Shown here: piece after piece, positions 16,902 through 26,500 of the stretch
Position numbering within the stretch: position 1 is the stretch's first letter
How the letters are laid out: each line of letters starts with the position of its first letter
Origin: Caulobacteraceae bacterium
GTDB lineage: Bacteria > Pseudomonadota > Alphaproteobacteria > Caulobacterales > Caulobacteraceae
Direction: 5' to 3'
DNA length: 64,000 nucleotides
Assembly: GCA_947475735.1 (NCBI GenBank)
Contig: CANJLQ010000003.1
Span: 221,682 to 285,681 of the forward strand
Position numbers and translations under genes: made by a program
The notes under the pieces: model-generated
What the model was told of the DNA's origin: nothing
The model's database searches: none
What the model saw: the letters and a program-made list of their open reading frames with translations, nothing else

Positions 16902-19900
16902 ATGAACCAATCAAGCTTCGCCGCGTTCCAACCGCTTCGACAAGCGCCGAGCCGCCACCGGGAAACGTCACTGCTGGACCAGGCCACAGACCGCACGCTT
17001 CCAACGGACCTTCTCGGCGGCGATGGCGAGATGTCCGGGCGGATTCGCGCCCACGACTGGGCCGCGACCCCGCTGGGCCCGATGGAGACCTGGCCCCAGA
17101 GCCTGAAGACCATCGTGGGCATGATGGTCGCGGCGCCCAATCCGATGGTCCTGCTGTGGGGCCACGAAGGCACCCTGATCTACAACGACGGCTATGCCCG
17201 TTTCGCCGGGCGGCGTCACCCCGACCTGCTGGGCATGGGGGCCCGCGAGGGTTGGCCCGAGATCGCCGATTTCAACGACGGCAACATCCGCCGCGCCTTG
17301 GCCGGCGAGGCCTGGTCGCTGAACCGGCAGGAGCTCGCGCTCGACCGCCAGGGTGAACTGGAGCCCGCCTGGCTGGACCTGGATTACACGCCGGTGCCGG
17401 ACGAGACGGGGCGACCCGCCGGCTTGATGGTTTTCGTCAACGAGGTCACCGACCTTGTTCTGGCGGAACGGCGTCAAGCCGCCGAACGGGGGCGTCAGGC
17501 CGCTCTGATCGCGCTGGACGATGCGATCAGCCGCACGGACGATCCGCTGGACATGGCCGAGGCTGCGGCCGGCATTCTGGGCCGGACGCTGGAAGCCGAT
17601 CGCGTGGGATACGGCGTCATCAATCCGGATCAGGAGACGATCGAGGTGGTCCGCGACTGGCGCGCCGCCCCGGACATCGTGTCGGTCGTGGGCGTCCATC
17701 ATTTCCGCGACTATGGCATCTATGTGGAGGACATCCTCGTCGGGCGAGCGGTGACCATCGACGATGTCCGAACGGATCCGCGCACGCGCGACGATCCCCT
17801 CCCCCTTTTGAGCGTTGGCGTCGCCGCCCTGCTGGACGCCCCCTTGCAGGAGAGCGGGCGCTCGGTGGCGCAGATGCTGATCCATTCGGCCACGCCCCGG
17901 GTCTGGAGCGACGAGGACATCGCGTTCGCGCGGGAGTTCGGGGAGCGCACCCGCGCCGCCATCGCCCGCCGCGAGGCCGAGCGCGACGCGGCGCGCCGTC
18001 GCGACGAGCTGCAGCGCCTGACCGACAGCCTGACCGTGCTGGTCAGCTTCGTCGATCGGGACTTCCGCTACCAGTTGAACAATCGCGGCTATGCCGACTG
18101 GTTCGGGCTTGAGGGGACGAGCCTGGTCGGCCGGTCCGTGGCGGAGGTTCTGGGCGACGCCGCCTTCCAAACGGCCCGCCCGCGTATGGAGCGGGCCCTG
18201 GCGGGCGAGACCCTGACGTTCGAGGACTACCTGCCCTATGTCGGGACGCGCGGCCGCCACGTCCGCGCCGACTACATCCCCCGCCGCGACGAGACCGGGG
18301 CGGTCGACGGTTTCTATGCGGTCGTCTCGGACATCTCCGGCCGCAAGGAGGCCGAACTGCGCCAGCAGGCCCTCGTCGAGATCGGCGACGCCATGCGCGA
18401 TGTCGCCGATCCGGGCCGACTGGCCGCCCGCGCGGCGGACGTGCTGGGCCGGTTCCTGAAGGCCGACCGCGTCGGATACGCCACCGTCGACACAACCGCC
18501 GAGACCATCCACGTCGAGCAGGACTGGGTGTCGGAGCGCGCGCGATCGATCGCGGGAACGCTGCGGCTGCGCGACTGGGGCGACTTCATCGACGACATGA
18601 AGACCGGCGCGGTCCTGCGTGTCGACGACGTGCGCGGCGACCCCCGGGCCGAGGGCGCGATCCAGAGCCTGGAGGACGCCGCCTGTCGCGCCTTCATCAA
18701 CGTTCCGGTGCTGGAGGGCGGGGACCTGGTGGGCATGGTGTTCGTCAATCAGGCCGATGACCGGGCGTGGTCCGACCATGAGGTCGAGCTGGTCCGCCAG
18801 GTCGCGATCCGCATCCGCACCGAGGTCGAGCGGGCCCGCGCGACCCAGGCGCTGAAGGCGCTGAACGCCACCCTGGAGGAGCGCGTCGCCGAACGCACCG
18901 CCGAGCTGATGCACGCCGAGGAGGCGCTGCGGCAATCGCAGAAGATGGAGGCGATCGGCCAGCTGACCGGCGGCATCGCCCATGACTTCAACAATCTGCT
19001 GGCGGGCATCTCGGGCAGTCTGGAGCTGATCGAAAAGCGCATGGCCGAGGGGCGGCTGGCGGGCATGGATCGCTACATCCAGGCCGCGCAGGGGGCGTCT
19101 CGCCGGGCCGCGACCCTGACGCAGCGACTGCTGGCCTTCTCGCGCCGCCAGACGCTGGACCCAAAGCCGACCGACGTGAACCGGCTGGTGCTGGGCATGG
19201 AGGACCTGATCCGGCGCAGTGTCGGGCCGGACGTGCGGGTGACGCTCGATACCGATCCCGCCCTGTGGACCACGCGGATCGACCCGTCGCAGCTAGAGAA
19301 CGCGCTGCTGAACCTTTGCATCAACAGCCGGGACGCCATGGCGCCGGACGGGGGCGAGCTGACGGTCCGTACCTACAATGCCACCCTGGACGCGACCGAG
19401 GCCCGGTTCCGGGACCTGCCGCCGGGCGACTACGTCAAGCTGTCGGTGACCGACACCGGCTCGGGCATGGCGCCCGAGGTCGTGGCCAAGGCGTTCGATC
19501 CCTTCTTCACCACCAAGCCGATCGGCCAGGGGACGGGCCTGGGCCTGTCCATGATCCACGGTTTCATGCGCCAGTCAGGGGGGCAGGTGCGCATCGAGAC
19601 CGAACCGGGACGAGGCACGACCCTGACACTGGCCCTGCCCCGCTGGAGGGGCGCGGCCGACCCGGTCGATCCGCCCGAGCCGGCCACGACCGTCGAAGAG
19701 GCCGGTCAGGGCGAGACGGTGCTGGTGATCGATGACGAGGAGACGGTGCGGATGCTGGTCGTCGAAGTTCTGGAAGACGCCGGCTTTGTGGCGCTCCAGG
19801 CGGCGGACGGGCCGTCCGGCCTCGCCATTCTGAACTCCGACGCGCGCATCGACCTGCTGGTCTCCGACGTCGGCCTGCCCGGCGGCATGAACGGCCGCCA

Positions 19901-20075
19901 GATCGCGGACGCCGCGCGCGCCGCCCGCCCGGGGCTGAAGGTGCTGTTCATCACCGGCTATGCCGAGAACGCCGTCGTCGCCGGCGACACCCTGGCGCCC
20001 GGCATGGCGGTCATGACCAAGCCGTTCCAGGTCGGCACCCTGGGCGCCCGCATCCGCGAGATGATCGAGAGCTAG
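16902..20075 (+). CDS. PAS/GAF hybrid sensor histidine kinase with C-terminal receiver
   Basis: A 1057-residue soluble hybrid kinase from the ATG at 16902 (an ATG at 17031 is possible). In order: PAS-like domain (about 45-185, IRAHDWAATPLGPMETWPQS), GAF (about 195-350), PAS (about 365-480), GAF (about 490-640), a coiled coil (LKALNATLEERVAERTAELM), the His box QLTGGIAHDFNNLLAGISG, HATPase (GTGLGLSMIHGF) and a receiver (LVIDDEETVRMLV, LLVSDVGLPGGMNG, MTKPFQ). The DFNNLL box is typical of kinases that carry their own receiver. The two PAS/GAF units look like an internal duplication. Signal and target are unknown. Confidence 0.88.
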   Translation: MNQSSFAAFQPLRQAPSRHRETSLLDQATDRTLPTDLLGGDGEMSGRIRAHDWAATPLGPMETWPQSLKTIVGMMVAAPNPMVLLWGHEGTLIYNDGYARFAGRRHPDLLGMGAREGWPEIADFNDGNIRRALAGEAWSLNRQELALDRQGELEPAWLDLDYTPVPDETGRPAGLMVFVNEVTDLVLAERRQAAERGRQAALIALDDAISRTDDPLDMAEAAAGILGRTLEADRVGYGVINPDQETIEVVRDWRAAPDIVSVVGVHHFRDYGIYVEDILVGRAVTIDDVRTDPRTRDDPLPLLSVGVAALLDAPLQESGRSVAQMLIHSATPRVWSDEDIAFAREFGERTRAAIARREAERDAARRRDELQRLTDSLTVLVSFVDRDFRYQLNNRGYADWFGLEGTSLVGRSVAEVLGDAAFQTARPRMERALAGETLTFEDYLPYVGTRGRHVRADYIPRRDETGAVDGFYAVVSDISGRKEAELRQQALVEIGDAMRDVADPGRLAARAADVLGRFLKADRVGYATVDTTAETIHVEQDWVSERARSIAGTLRLRDWGDFIDDMKTGAVLRVDDVRGDPRAEGAIQSLEDAACRAFINVPVLEGGDLVGMVFVNQADDRAWSDHEVELVRQVAIRIRTEVERARATQALKALNATLEERVAERTAELMHAEEALRQSQKMEAIGQLTGGIAHDFNNLLAGISGSLELIEKRMAEGRLAGMDRYIQAAQGASRRAATLTQRLLAFSRRQTLDPKPTDVNRLVLGMEDLIRRSVGPDVRVTLDTDPALWTTRIDPSQLENALLNLCINSRDAMAPDGGELTVRTYNATLDATEARFRDLPPGDYVKLSVTDTGSGMAPEVVAKAFDPFFTTKPIGQGTGLGLSMIHGFMRQSGGQVRIETEPGRGTTLTLALPRWRGAADPVDPPEPATTVEEAGQGETVLVIDDEETVRMLVVEVLEDAGFVALQAADGPSGLAILNSDARIDLLVSDVGLPGGMNGRQIADAARAARPGLKVLFITGYAENAVVAGDTLAPGMAVMTKPFQVGTLGARIREMIES

Positions 20076-20148
20076 GGCGCGGGCGGAACCGCCAGGGCCG
20101 ACAGACTGTTTCAGGGCCCGACCCCCTCAAGCTTTGCAGAGACCCGCC

Positions 20149-20898
20149 ATGACCCGTCGCCTCGCCGTCCTCGCCGCCACCGTCCTCGCCACCACGGGCA
20201 TCTCGGCCTGCGCCTACAACGACACCCTTGGGCGCAACCAGCTGATCATCGCCGACCAGGGCAGCTTGAACCAGCAGTCCGAGGCCGCCTGGCAGGAACT
20301 GCTGCGGACCCAGAACCCGGCGCGCAGCGGCGCCCAGGTCGATCGCATCCGCCGCGTGGGCGACCGCCTCGTCTCCGCCGCCGGCCTGTCGAACCGGGCC
20401 TGGGACTATGCCGTCTTCAACAGCCCCAGCCCCAACGCCTTCGTCCTGCCGTCAGGCAAGATCGGGGTGACCACCAGCCTTCTGGCCCTGGTCCAGAACG
20501 ACGACCAGCTGGCCACCGTCATCGGACACGAGATGGGCCACGTCGTCGCCCAGCACGCCGCCGAGCGCGCCTCCTCGACCGCCCTGACCAACCTGGGCCT
20601 GTCGGTGGCGCAGGGCGTGGCGGGATCGCGGGGTCAGCAGGTCGGGTCGTTCGGCGGGGTGGCGGCCCAGCTGGGCCTGCTGCTGCCCCACTCGCGCCGC
20701 GACGAGCTGGAGGCCGACCGCCTGGGCGTGGACTATCTGAACGCGGCGGGCTTTCGCCCCTCCCAGGCCGTCGCCCTGTGGCGGCTGATGGCCCAGCAGC
20801 GCCAGTCCGGCCAGCCCGAGTTCGCCTCCACCCACCCGTCGGACGCCACCCGCATCGCGGCGCTGGAGGCCTATATCGCCGAGCGTGGGTGGAGTTGA
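20149..20898 (+). CDS. M48 family metalloprotease lipoprotein
   Basis: A 249-residue zinc protease. The lipoprotein signal peptide ends in ISACAYN. The catalytic motif VIGHEMGHVVAQH (HExxH) and the downstream ligand in DELEADRLGVDYL (ExxxD) are intact. Family members such as BepA/LoiP act in the periplasm on misfolded outer-membrane proteins. The start at 20149 is chosen because it directly precedes the signal peptide (MTRRLAVLAATVLA); a TTG 15 bases upstream is less likely. There is no obvious operon partner. Confidence 0.9.
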   Translation: MTRRLAVLAATVLATTGISACAYNDTLGRNQLIIADQGSLNQQSEAAWQELLRTQNPARSGAQVDRIRRVGDRLVSAAGLSNRAWDYAVFNSPSPNAFVLPSGKIGVTTSLLALVQNDDQLATVIGHEMGHVVAQHAAERASSTALTNLGLSVAQGVAGSRGQQVGSFGGVAAQLGLLLPHSRRDELEADRLGVDYLNAAGFRPSQAVALWRLMAQQRQSGQPEFASTHPSDATRIAALEAYIAERGWS

Positions 20899-21030
20899 CG
20901 CGGCCCGAAGGTCACACGGAGGAGCCTTCGACCGCCGCCGCTTGACCCGGATCGATGACTGTTTGTCGGCGTCGCAACCTGAAGGTATGTATCGGCTCAC
21001 CGCTCCGTTTCGCAGCGCGGGAGTACCAAC

Positions 21031-24000
21031 ATGCGTATGGTCCGACGGCCGGTCGCGCTTCTGATCCTGGGCCTATGCCTGCTGTCGGGGCTGCCTTCGC
21101 GCGCATCGGCCTCTGACCAACTGGCGCGAGGCCCCGTGCCGGCGTGGGTCGTCGCCGTCCCGGACCAGGCTCCCGCCGCGACCGCCACCGGCGAGAGCCT
21201 GCGAATCCTGCTGTACGACGCCCAGGTCCAGACCGACGGCGAACAGACCTCGACCTATGTGCGGATACGCAGCATGGCGCTGTCGCCCCAGGCCCTGCCT
21301 CTGCTGGGTCAGGTCGCGGTGGTCTGGAGCCCTGCCAGCGACGAAGTCACGGTCCACCATGTCCAGATCATCAGGGACGGCGTCACGATCGACGTCCTGG
21401 CCGATCAATCGTTCGAAACCCTGCGTCGAGAGCAGAACCTGGATCAGGCCATCCTGGACGGCCGGATCACTGCAGTCCTTCAGCCCAGCGGGTTGCGCGT
21501 GGGTGACATTCTGGACGTCGCTTACACCGCGACGTCACGCGACCCGGTGGTGGGTGGCCATTTCGAGCAGGGCCTGGATTTCAACGCCCTGGCGGCGATC
21601 GAACGCTTTCGCTATCGCGCCGCATGGCCCGCCGCCCTGCCGGTCCAACTGCGGGCCAGCGGGGACTGGACCCCGCTGCGGCCGCGGCGGGTCGGGGGCC
21701 AGTCGGTGCTGGAACTCGACTTCGCCAGCCTGGAGCCCGTCACGATCCCCGAAGACGTTCCGGGCCGCTTCCGGGACGTGCGTGCGGTGGAACTCAGCGA
21801 GTCTCAGGATTGGTCCGACATCGCCGTGATGTTGAGGCCCCTCTATGATCGCGCGCGGCTGATCCCGGCGGATTCGCCCCTGAACGCCGAGATCGAACGG
21901 ATACGCGCGCTTTCCGAGGACCCGGCGGAGCGCGCCGCTGCCGCCCTGAGGCTGGTGCAGGACCAGGTGCGCTATGTCGCTCTGGTGATGGGGGTGGGTG
22001 CCCTGACCCCGGCCACGGCCGACGAAACGTGGACGCGGCGGTTCGGAGACTGCAAGGCCAAGACCGCCCTGCTGCTGGCGCTTCTGGACGGACTGGGGAT
22101 TCAGGCCGACCCTGCTGCCGTCAGCATCGCCAACGGGGATGGGCTGTCCGAGCGCCTGCCCCGGGTCGGCGCGTTCGATCACGTGCTGGTTCGCGCGGTC
22201 ATCGGCGACAGGACCTACTGGCTCGACGGGACCCGCAGCGGCGACAGGGCCCTGGCCGACATCGCGGTGCCGTCGTTCGCCTGGGCCCTGCCGCTGACCG
22301 GCGCGGACGCCGACCTGGAGCGACTGACGCTTCAACCCCTGACAGCGCCGGACACTGACGTCGTCGTCGTGATCGACGCCTCGGCCGGCCTCTACACGCC
22401 GGCGACGATCTCGGCATCGATGATCCTGCGAGGCGACAACGCTGTGTTCATGAGCTCAGGACTGTCTCTCCTCAGCGCGGCACAGAAGGACGAAGTGCTG
22501 CGCGCGATCTGGCAGGAGAAACTCCCGGACACCACAATCACCGAAGTCGGCTCCGCCTATGATGTCGACCGCAACGTCGTCACCCTGACGATGGCGGGAA
22601 CCACGCCCCAGACCTGGCGGGAGGAGGGGACGCTCCTGCCCGGGTCCACCCTGACCCGGCTGGCGACCGAAGAACGGGACGAGGGACCATTCCGCGACGC
22701 GCCCTATGCGATCATCCACCCGACCTTCGCGCGACAGCACACGACCGTCCGGCTGCCCGGCGGGGGCGAGGGATTTCGCGTCACCGGCGGGGCGATCGAC
22801 CGTATCGAGCTTGGCCATCACGCCTTCAGGGCGGCGCGGCTCGAGGCGGATACGATCACGATCGAGACCAGCCTGCGCAGCCTGGTGTCCGAGATCACGG
22901 CCGCCGAGGCCGCCGAGGCCCGCACCGCCCAGGCCGCGCGCCGCAGTGACCCACCGCGAGCGTTCCGACCCGCCGACTACGTCGTCACCGACGCCGACCG
23001 TGCCAGCCTGGCCGCCGACACGCCGACCACGGCGGCCGGCTGGCTGGACCGCGGACTGGCCCTGTATCAGGCCGGCGATCTCGCAGGTTACCTCCAGGCC
23101 AATGAGGAGGCGGTGAGGCTGGCGCCGGAGCGCAGCTTGACCTGGGCGAACCGCGGCATCGCCCGGTTCTGGAACGGCGACCGCGAGGGCGCGATCGCGG
23201 ATCTGGAGAAGGCCGTCGACATCGATCCGTCCGAACGGATCGCCATGAACGGCAACGCCCTGATCGCCGCGAGCGAGGGGCGTCATCAGGATGCGGTCAT
23301 CGAACTGTCCCGCGCCCTGCGCCAGGCCCCGAATGACGACTTCGCCCTGGCGAGACGCGCCCAGGCCTATGTCGCGCTTGGCGAATTCGACCGAGCCCTG
23401 CGTGACACGGACACCCGCATCGCCGCGAACCCCGATGACCTCTCGCTGAAGATCCTTCGCGTCCTCTTTCTCGAACGCGCCGGACGGACCGAGCAGGTCG
23501 ACAGCGATATCCAGGCCCTGATCGCGCAACACCCGGGCGATCCCCTGGTCCCCTTGAACCAGGCCACCATCCTGCTGGAGCGGGGTCAGGCCCAGGCCAC
23601 GATCGATACCCTGAATGCGATCGACGCGGGAACGGCCGATGAGTACATCGCATCGGCACAGCTGTTGCTCCGTGGCCGGGCGTCGATCGCGCTCGGCCTG
23701 CTTGAAGACGCCCAGCGAGATTTCGATGCCGTCCGCGCCGCGGAGCCCGGGAACGCAAGCACCCTGAATGGACTCTGCTGGGCCGCCGCCGTCGCCGGGG
23801 TGATGCTGGACCAGGCGCTCAGGGACTGCGATGCCGCCCTGGCGCTCGCGCCGAACTCCGCCCCCATCTTGGACAGCCGCGCCCGCGTGCTGTTGCAGCA
23901 GGGGGATATCGCGGGCGCTCTGGCCGGCTACGAGGCGGCACTGGCGATCAACCCGTCCCTTGCCGCTTCGCTGTACGGTCGAGGTCTCGCCCGGATCGCG

Positions 24001-24120
24001 CTAGGGCAGGTCACCGAGGGGGAGGCCGACAAGACAGCAGCCCTCGAGATTTCGCCTGCGGTGGTCGAGAGTTTCGAGACGTTTCGTCCCAGCGCGCCCG
24101 CGACACCCTCAGCGCCCTGA
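21031..24120 (+). CDS. DUF3857/transglutaminase-like protein with TPR domain
   Basis: A 1029-residue exported protein. A signal peptide (ALLILGLCLLSGLPSRASA) is followed by a DUF3857 domain (about 55-250), a transglutaminase-like domain (about 270-400; Cys in RRFGDCKAKTALL, His in FDHVLVRA, Asp in YWLDGTRSG) and a long TPR array (about 675-1010, units such as LTWANRGIARFWNGDREGAI). The layout fits periplasmic peptidase or transglutaminase-fold proteins scaffolded by TPRs. The substrate is unknown. Gly/Ala-rich helical linkers join the halves. It ends about 70 bp before fliI with no sign of functional linkage. Confidence 0.83.
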   Translation: MRMVRRPVALLILGLCLLSGLPSRASASDQLARGPVPAWVVAVPDQAPAATATGESLRILLYDAQVQTDGEQTSTYVRIRSMALSPQALPLLGQVAVVWSPASDEVTVHHVQIIRDGVTIDVLADQSFETLRREQNLDQAILDGRITAVLQPSGLRVGDILDVAYTATSRDPVVGGHFEQGLDFNALAAIERFRYRAAWPAALPVQLRASGDWTPLRPRRVGGQSVLELDFASLEPVTIPEDVPGRFRDVRAVELSESQDWSDIAVMLRPLYDRARLIPADSPLNAEIERIRALSEDPAERAAAALRLVQDQVRYVALVMGVGALTPATADETWTRRFGDCKAKTALLLALLDGLGIQADPAAVSIANGDGLSERLPRVGAFDHVLVRAVIGDRTYWLDGTRSGDRALADIAVPSFAWALPLTGADADLERLTLQPLTAPDTDVVVVIDASAGLYTPATISASMILRGDNAVFMSSGLSLLSAAQKDEVLRAIWQEKLPDTTITEVGSAYDVDRNVVTLTMAGTTPQTWREEGTLLPGSTLTRLATEERDEGPFRDAPYAIIHPTFARQHTTVRLPGGGEGFRVTGGAIDRIELGHHAFRAARLEADTITIETSLRSLVSEITAAEAAEARTAQAARRSDPPRAFRPADYVVTDADRASLAADTPTTAAGWLDRGLALYQAGDLAGYLQANEEAVRLAPERSLTWANRGIARFWNGDREGAIADLEKAVDIDPSERIAMNGNALIAASEGRHQDAVIELSRALRQAPNDDFALARRAQAYVALGEFDRALRDTDTRIAANPDDLSLKILRVLFLERAGRTEQVDSDIQALIAQHPGDPLVPLNQATILLERGQAQATIDTLNAIDAGTADEYIASAQLLLRGRASIALGLLEDAQRDFDAVRAAEPGNASTLNGLCWAAAVAGVMLDQALRDCDAALALAPNSAPILDSRARVLLQQGDIAGALAGYEAALAINPSLAASLYGRGLARIALGQVTEGEADKTAALEISPAVVESFETFRPSAPATPSAP

Positions 24121-24190
24121 GGCCGGCTCCCTTTCGCGGACCGCACGGCCTTCATTCCGCGTTAACCACGTCAGCGCATCTCGTTAACGG

Positions 24191-25531
24191 ATGCAAAACC
24201 TCATCGCCGCCGTTCAAGCCGTCGATCCGCTGGTCGTGACCGGCAAGGTCGCGGGCGTGTCCGGCCTGCTGATCGAGGCGCGCGGCGGGCTGTCGCGGCT
24301 GGCGGTCGGGGCGCGGGCCGAGATCGGGCGGCGGGGCACGGTGCCCCTGCCCGCCGAGGTCGTGGGCTTTCGTGATTCCAAGGCCCTCTTGATGCCGTTC
24401 GGCCCGGTCGAGGGCGTGGCGCCCGGCGCCGACATCCACATCGTCGGCGAACAGGCCAGCGTGAGACCGACGACCGCCTGGCTGGGCCGCATCGTCAACG
24501 CGTTCGGAGAACCCATCGACGGCAAGGGCCCCCTGCCGGTCGGGCCCGCCCCCTACCCCTTGCGCGCCTCGCCGCCCGCCGCCCACTCCCGGGGCCGGGT
24601 GGGCGAGCGGCTGGACCTGGGTGTCCGGTCGATGGACGTCTTCACCACCACCTGCCGGGGCCAGCGCCTGGGCATCTTCGCCGGATCGGGCGTGGGCAAG
24701 TCGGTACTGCTGTCCATGCTGGCCAAACAGGCGACCTGCGACGTGGTTGTGGTCGGCCTGATCGGCGAACGGGGCCGCGAGGTGCGCGAGTTCATCGAGG
24801 AGACCCTGGGTGAGGAGGGTCTGCGCCGCGCCGTCGTCGTGGTCGCCACCTCCGACGAACCGGCCCTGAAGCGGCGCCAGTCGGCCTATATGACCCTGGC
24901 GATCGCCGAATACTTCCGGGATCAGGACCTGGAGGTCCTGTGCCTGATGGACAGCGTCACCCGCTTCGCCATGGCGCAGAGGGAGATCGGCCTGGCCGCC
25001 GGGGAGCCGCCGACCACCAAGGGCTATACCCCCACCGTCTTCTCCGAGCTGCCCAAGCTGCTGGAACGCGCCGGGCCCGGACCGATCCGGCCGGACGGCA
25101 CCACCGCCGGGCCGATCACGGCCATGTTCACCGTTCTGGTCGACGGCGGCGATCACGACGAGCCGATCGCCGACGCCGTGCGCGGTATTCTGGACGGTCA
25201 CATCGTGATGGATCGCAAGATCGCCGAGCGCGGGCGCTTTCCCGCTATCGACGTCCTGAAATCCGTTAGCCGGACCCTGCCCGGCTGCCAGACCGTGCCC
25301 GAGCGCGAGCTGAACCGTCGCGCCCGACAGTGCCTGTCGGCCTATGCCTCGATGGAGGAGCTGATCAAGATCGGGGCCTACCGCACCGGCGCCGATCCCA
25401 TCACCGACCGCGCCATCGCCCTCAATCCGGCGCTGGAAGCCTTCCTGGGCCAGGACAAGGACGACGTCACCCGCATGGCCGACGCCTTCAACAGGTTGGA
25501 AAGCATTCTGAACCAAGGTCAGCTGCAGTGA
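24191..25531 (+). CDS. fliI: Flagellar type III export ATPase FliI
   Basis: 446-residue ATPase that energises export of flagellar subunits. Motifs: Walker [17 protein letters not shown], the [16 protein letters not shown] block, Walker [20 protein letters not shown], and [20 protein letters not shown], which is characteristic of FliI/YscN. The N-terminal beta-barrel and C-terminal helical domain are complete. Two GTTAAC hexamers (24161 and 24183) lie just upstream and resemble CtrA half-sites, but their spacing does not match the TTAA-N7-TTAA consensus. fliJ follows after 28 bases. Confidence 0.95.
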   Translation: MQNLIAAVQAVDPLVVTGKVAGVSGLLIEARGGLSRLAVGARAEIGRRGTVPLPAEVVGFRDSKALLMPFGPVEGVAPGADIHIVGEQASVRPTTAWLGRIVNAFGEPIDGKGPLPVGPAPYPLRASPPAAHSRGRVGERLDLGVRSMDVFTTTCRGQRLGIFAGSGVGKSVLLSMLAKQATCDVVVVGLIGERGREVREFIEETLGEEGLRRAVVVVATSDEPALKRRQSAYMTLAIAEYFRDQDLEVLCLMDSVTRFAMAQREIGLAAGEPPTTKGYTPTVFSELPKLLERAGPGPIRPDGTTAGPITAMFTVLVDGGDHDEPIADAVRGILDGHIVMDRKIAERGRFPAIDVLKSVSRTLPGCQTVPERELNRRARQCLSAYASMEELIKIGAYRTGADPITDRAIALNPALEAFLGQDKDDVTRMADAFNRLESILNQGQLQ

Positions 25532-25559
25532 TTGTAGAATTGGCGACCGGAGATTTCGC

Positions 25560-25970
25560 ATGACCGCCTGGGCCCATTCCCTGATCCGCATCTCCAACTA
25601 CGAGGTCGAGACGCTGCAGAAGCGCCTGGCCGAGATCACCTCCAAGAAGGCGTCGGCCGAGATGCGGCTGGCGGTGCTGGACGCCGAGGTCGAGATCGAG
25701 AACGAACGGGCCCGCGCCGATGCCGAGGCCGGTCTGTTGCTCCAGGCCTATCTGGCCGGCTGGAAGGCGCGCAAAGGCATGGCCGAGGCCGATCTGGTCA
25801 CGCTGGACGCCGAGGAGGAAGGGGCCCGCGACGCCCTGACCGACGCCTATTCCGAGCTGAAGAAGTTCGAGCACGTCGCCGAGACCACCCGCCTGAACGC
25901 CCTCATCGCCGCCGGTCGGCGCGAAACGGCGGCGTTCGACGAGATGGGGCTGAGGCGGCGGACGGCCTGA
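25560..25970 (+). CDS. fliJ: Flagellar export chaperone FliJ
   Basis: 136-residue coiled-coil protein directly after fliI, the usual place of FliJ, the stalk-like escort of the export ATPase. The sequence is almost continuous heptad-type helix (YEVETLQKRLAEITSKKASA and LLLQAYLAGWKARKGMAEAD). Primary sequence is poorly conserved in this family, so the call rests on length, coiled-coil content and synteny. Its stop is followed within a few bases by REP-like palindromes and a DUF559 gene. Confidence 0.85.
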   Translation: MTAWAHSLIRISNYEVETLQKRLAEITSKKASAEMRLAVLDAEVEIENERARADAEAGLLLQAYLAGWKARKGMAEADLVTLDAEEEGARDALTDAYSELKKFEHVAETTRLNALIAAGRRETAAFDEMGLRRRTA

Positions 25971-25973
25971 TTT

Positions 25974-26097
25974 CTCCCTCCCCTTTATGGGGAGGGACAG
26001 ACCGCGAAGCGGTCAGGGTGGGGTTCGTGACCGCGAATTCAGGCCCACCCTGGCTTCGCTTCGCCTTCCCTACCCATGAAGGGGAGGGAGATGTCGG
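25974..26097. repeat. REP-like palindromes left of the second DUF559 gene
   Basis: TCCCTCCCC-tttat-GGGGAGGGA (25975-25997) is followed by ACAG, GACCGC-gaa-GCGGTC and AGGGTGGGG. An opposing copy follows, running from CCCACCCT to GGGGAGGGA just before the DUF559 gene. The 23-nt outer hairpin is an exact inverse copy of 26472-26494 on the other side of the gene. Confidence 0.8.
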
Positions 26098-26104
26098 GGT
26101 CGAG

Positions 26105-26500
26105 ATGAAGGACGAGACGGTCCGAGCCAGAGCGATGAGAAAGGCGCTGACACCGCCCGAGGCCCGGATGTGGACCTTCCTGAAGACACTTCGCGCCGAC
26201 GGCTTTCACTTTCGCCGACAGGCACCGTTCAGAGGCTATTTCCTGGACTTTGTCTGCCACGACAGGCGGCTGGTCATCGAGGTCGACGGCGCGAGCCATG
26301 AGCATCGCGAAAGTCAGGATCGAACGCGCGACGGCGTCCTGGCTCGAGAAGGATACCGGACGATGCGCTTCCTGAATGCCGACATCCGCGACAGCTTTGA
26401 CGGCGTGGCGGCCACGATAAGGGCTGCGCTCGCGGCACACTCCCCCACCCGGGCTCCGCTGCGCTCCGCCGTCCCTCCCCATAAAGGGGAGGGAGAGTAA
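26105..26500 (+). CDS. DUF559 endonuclease-like protein, second copy
   Basis: A 131-residue DUF559 protein, paralogue of 9019-9378. Shared blocks are RARAMRKALTPPEARMW, FRRQAPFRGYFLDFVC and LVIEVDGASHE, with the same putative nuclease acids. The last 20 or so residues (SPTRAPLRSAVPPHKGEGE) are encoded by the flanking palindrome, so the natural C-terminus has been fused to repeat sequence. Its stop overlaps the xylanase start (TAATG at 26498-26502). The gene and its flanking palindromes sit between fliJ and the xylanase as if inserted. Confidence 0.85.
   Translation: MKDETVRARAMRKALTPPEARMWTFLKTLRADGFHFRRQAPFRGYFLDFVCHDRRLVIEVDGASHEHRESQDRTRDGVLAREGYRTMRFLNADIRDSFDGVAATIRAALAAHSPTRAPLRSAVPPHKGEGE
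26444..26496. repeat. REP-like palindrome right of the second DUF559 gene
   Basis: Contains CCCCCACCCGGGCTCCGC, GCGCTCCGCC and the hairpin TCCCTCCCC-ataaa-GGGGAGGGA (26472-26494), the exact inverse of 25975-25997. It overlaps the 3' end of the DUF559 coding frame and reaches the xylanase start. Confidence 0.8.

Noticed and set aside
16968..18983. 671-codon minus frame opposite the hybrid kinase at 16902
   Set aside because: Shadow frame; the plus strand carries clear PAS, GAF and His-kinase motifs.
24161..24188. CtrA box upstream of fliI
   Set aside because: Two GTTAAC hexamers are present, but the distance between them does not match TTAA-N7-TTAA.
24152..25597. 481-codon minus frame opposite fliI
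   Set aside because: Shadow of fliI, whose motifs are complete.
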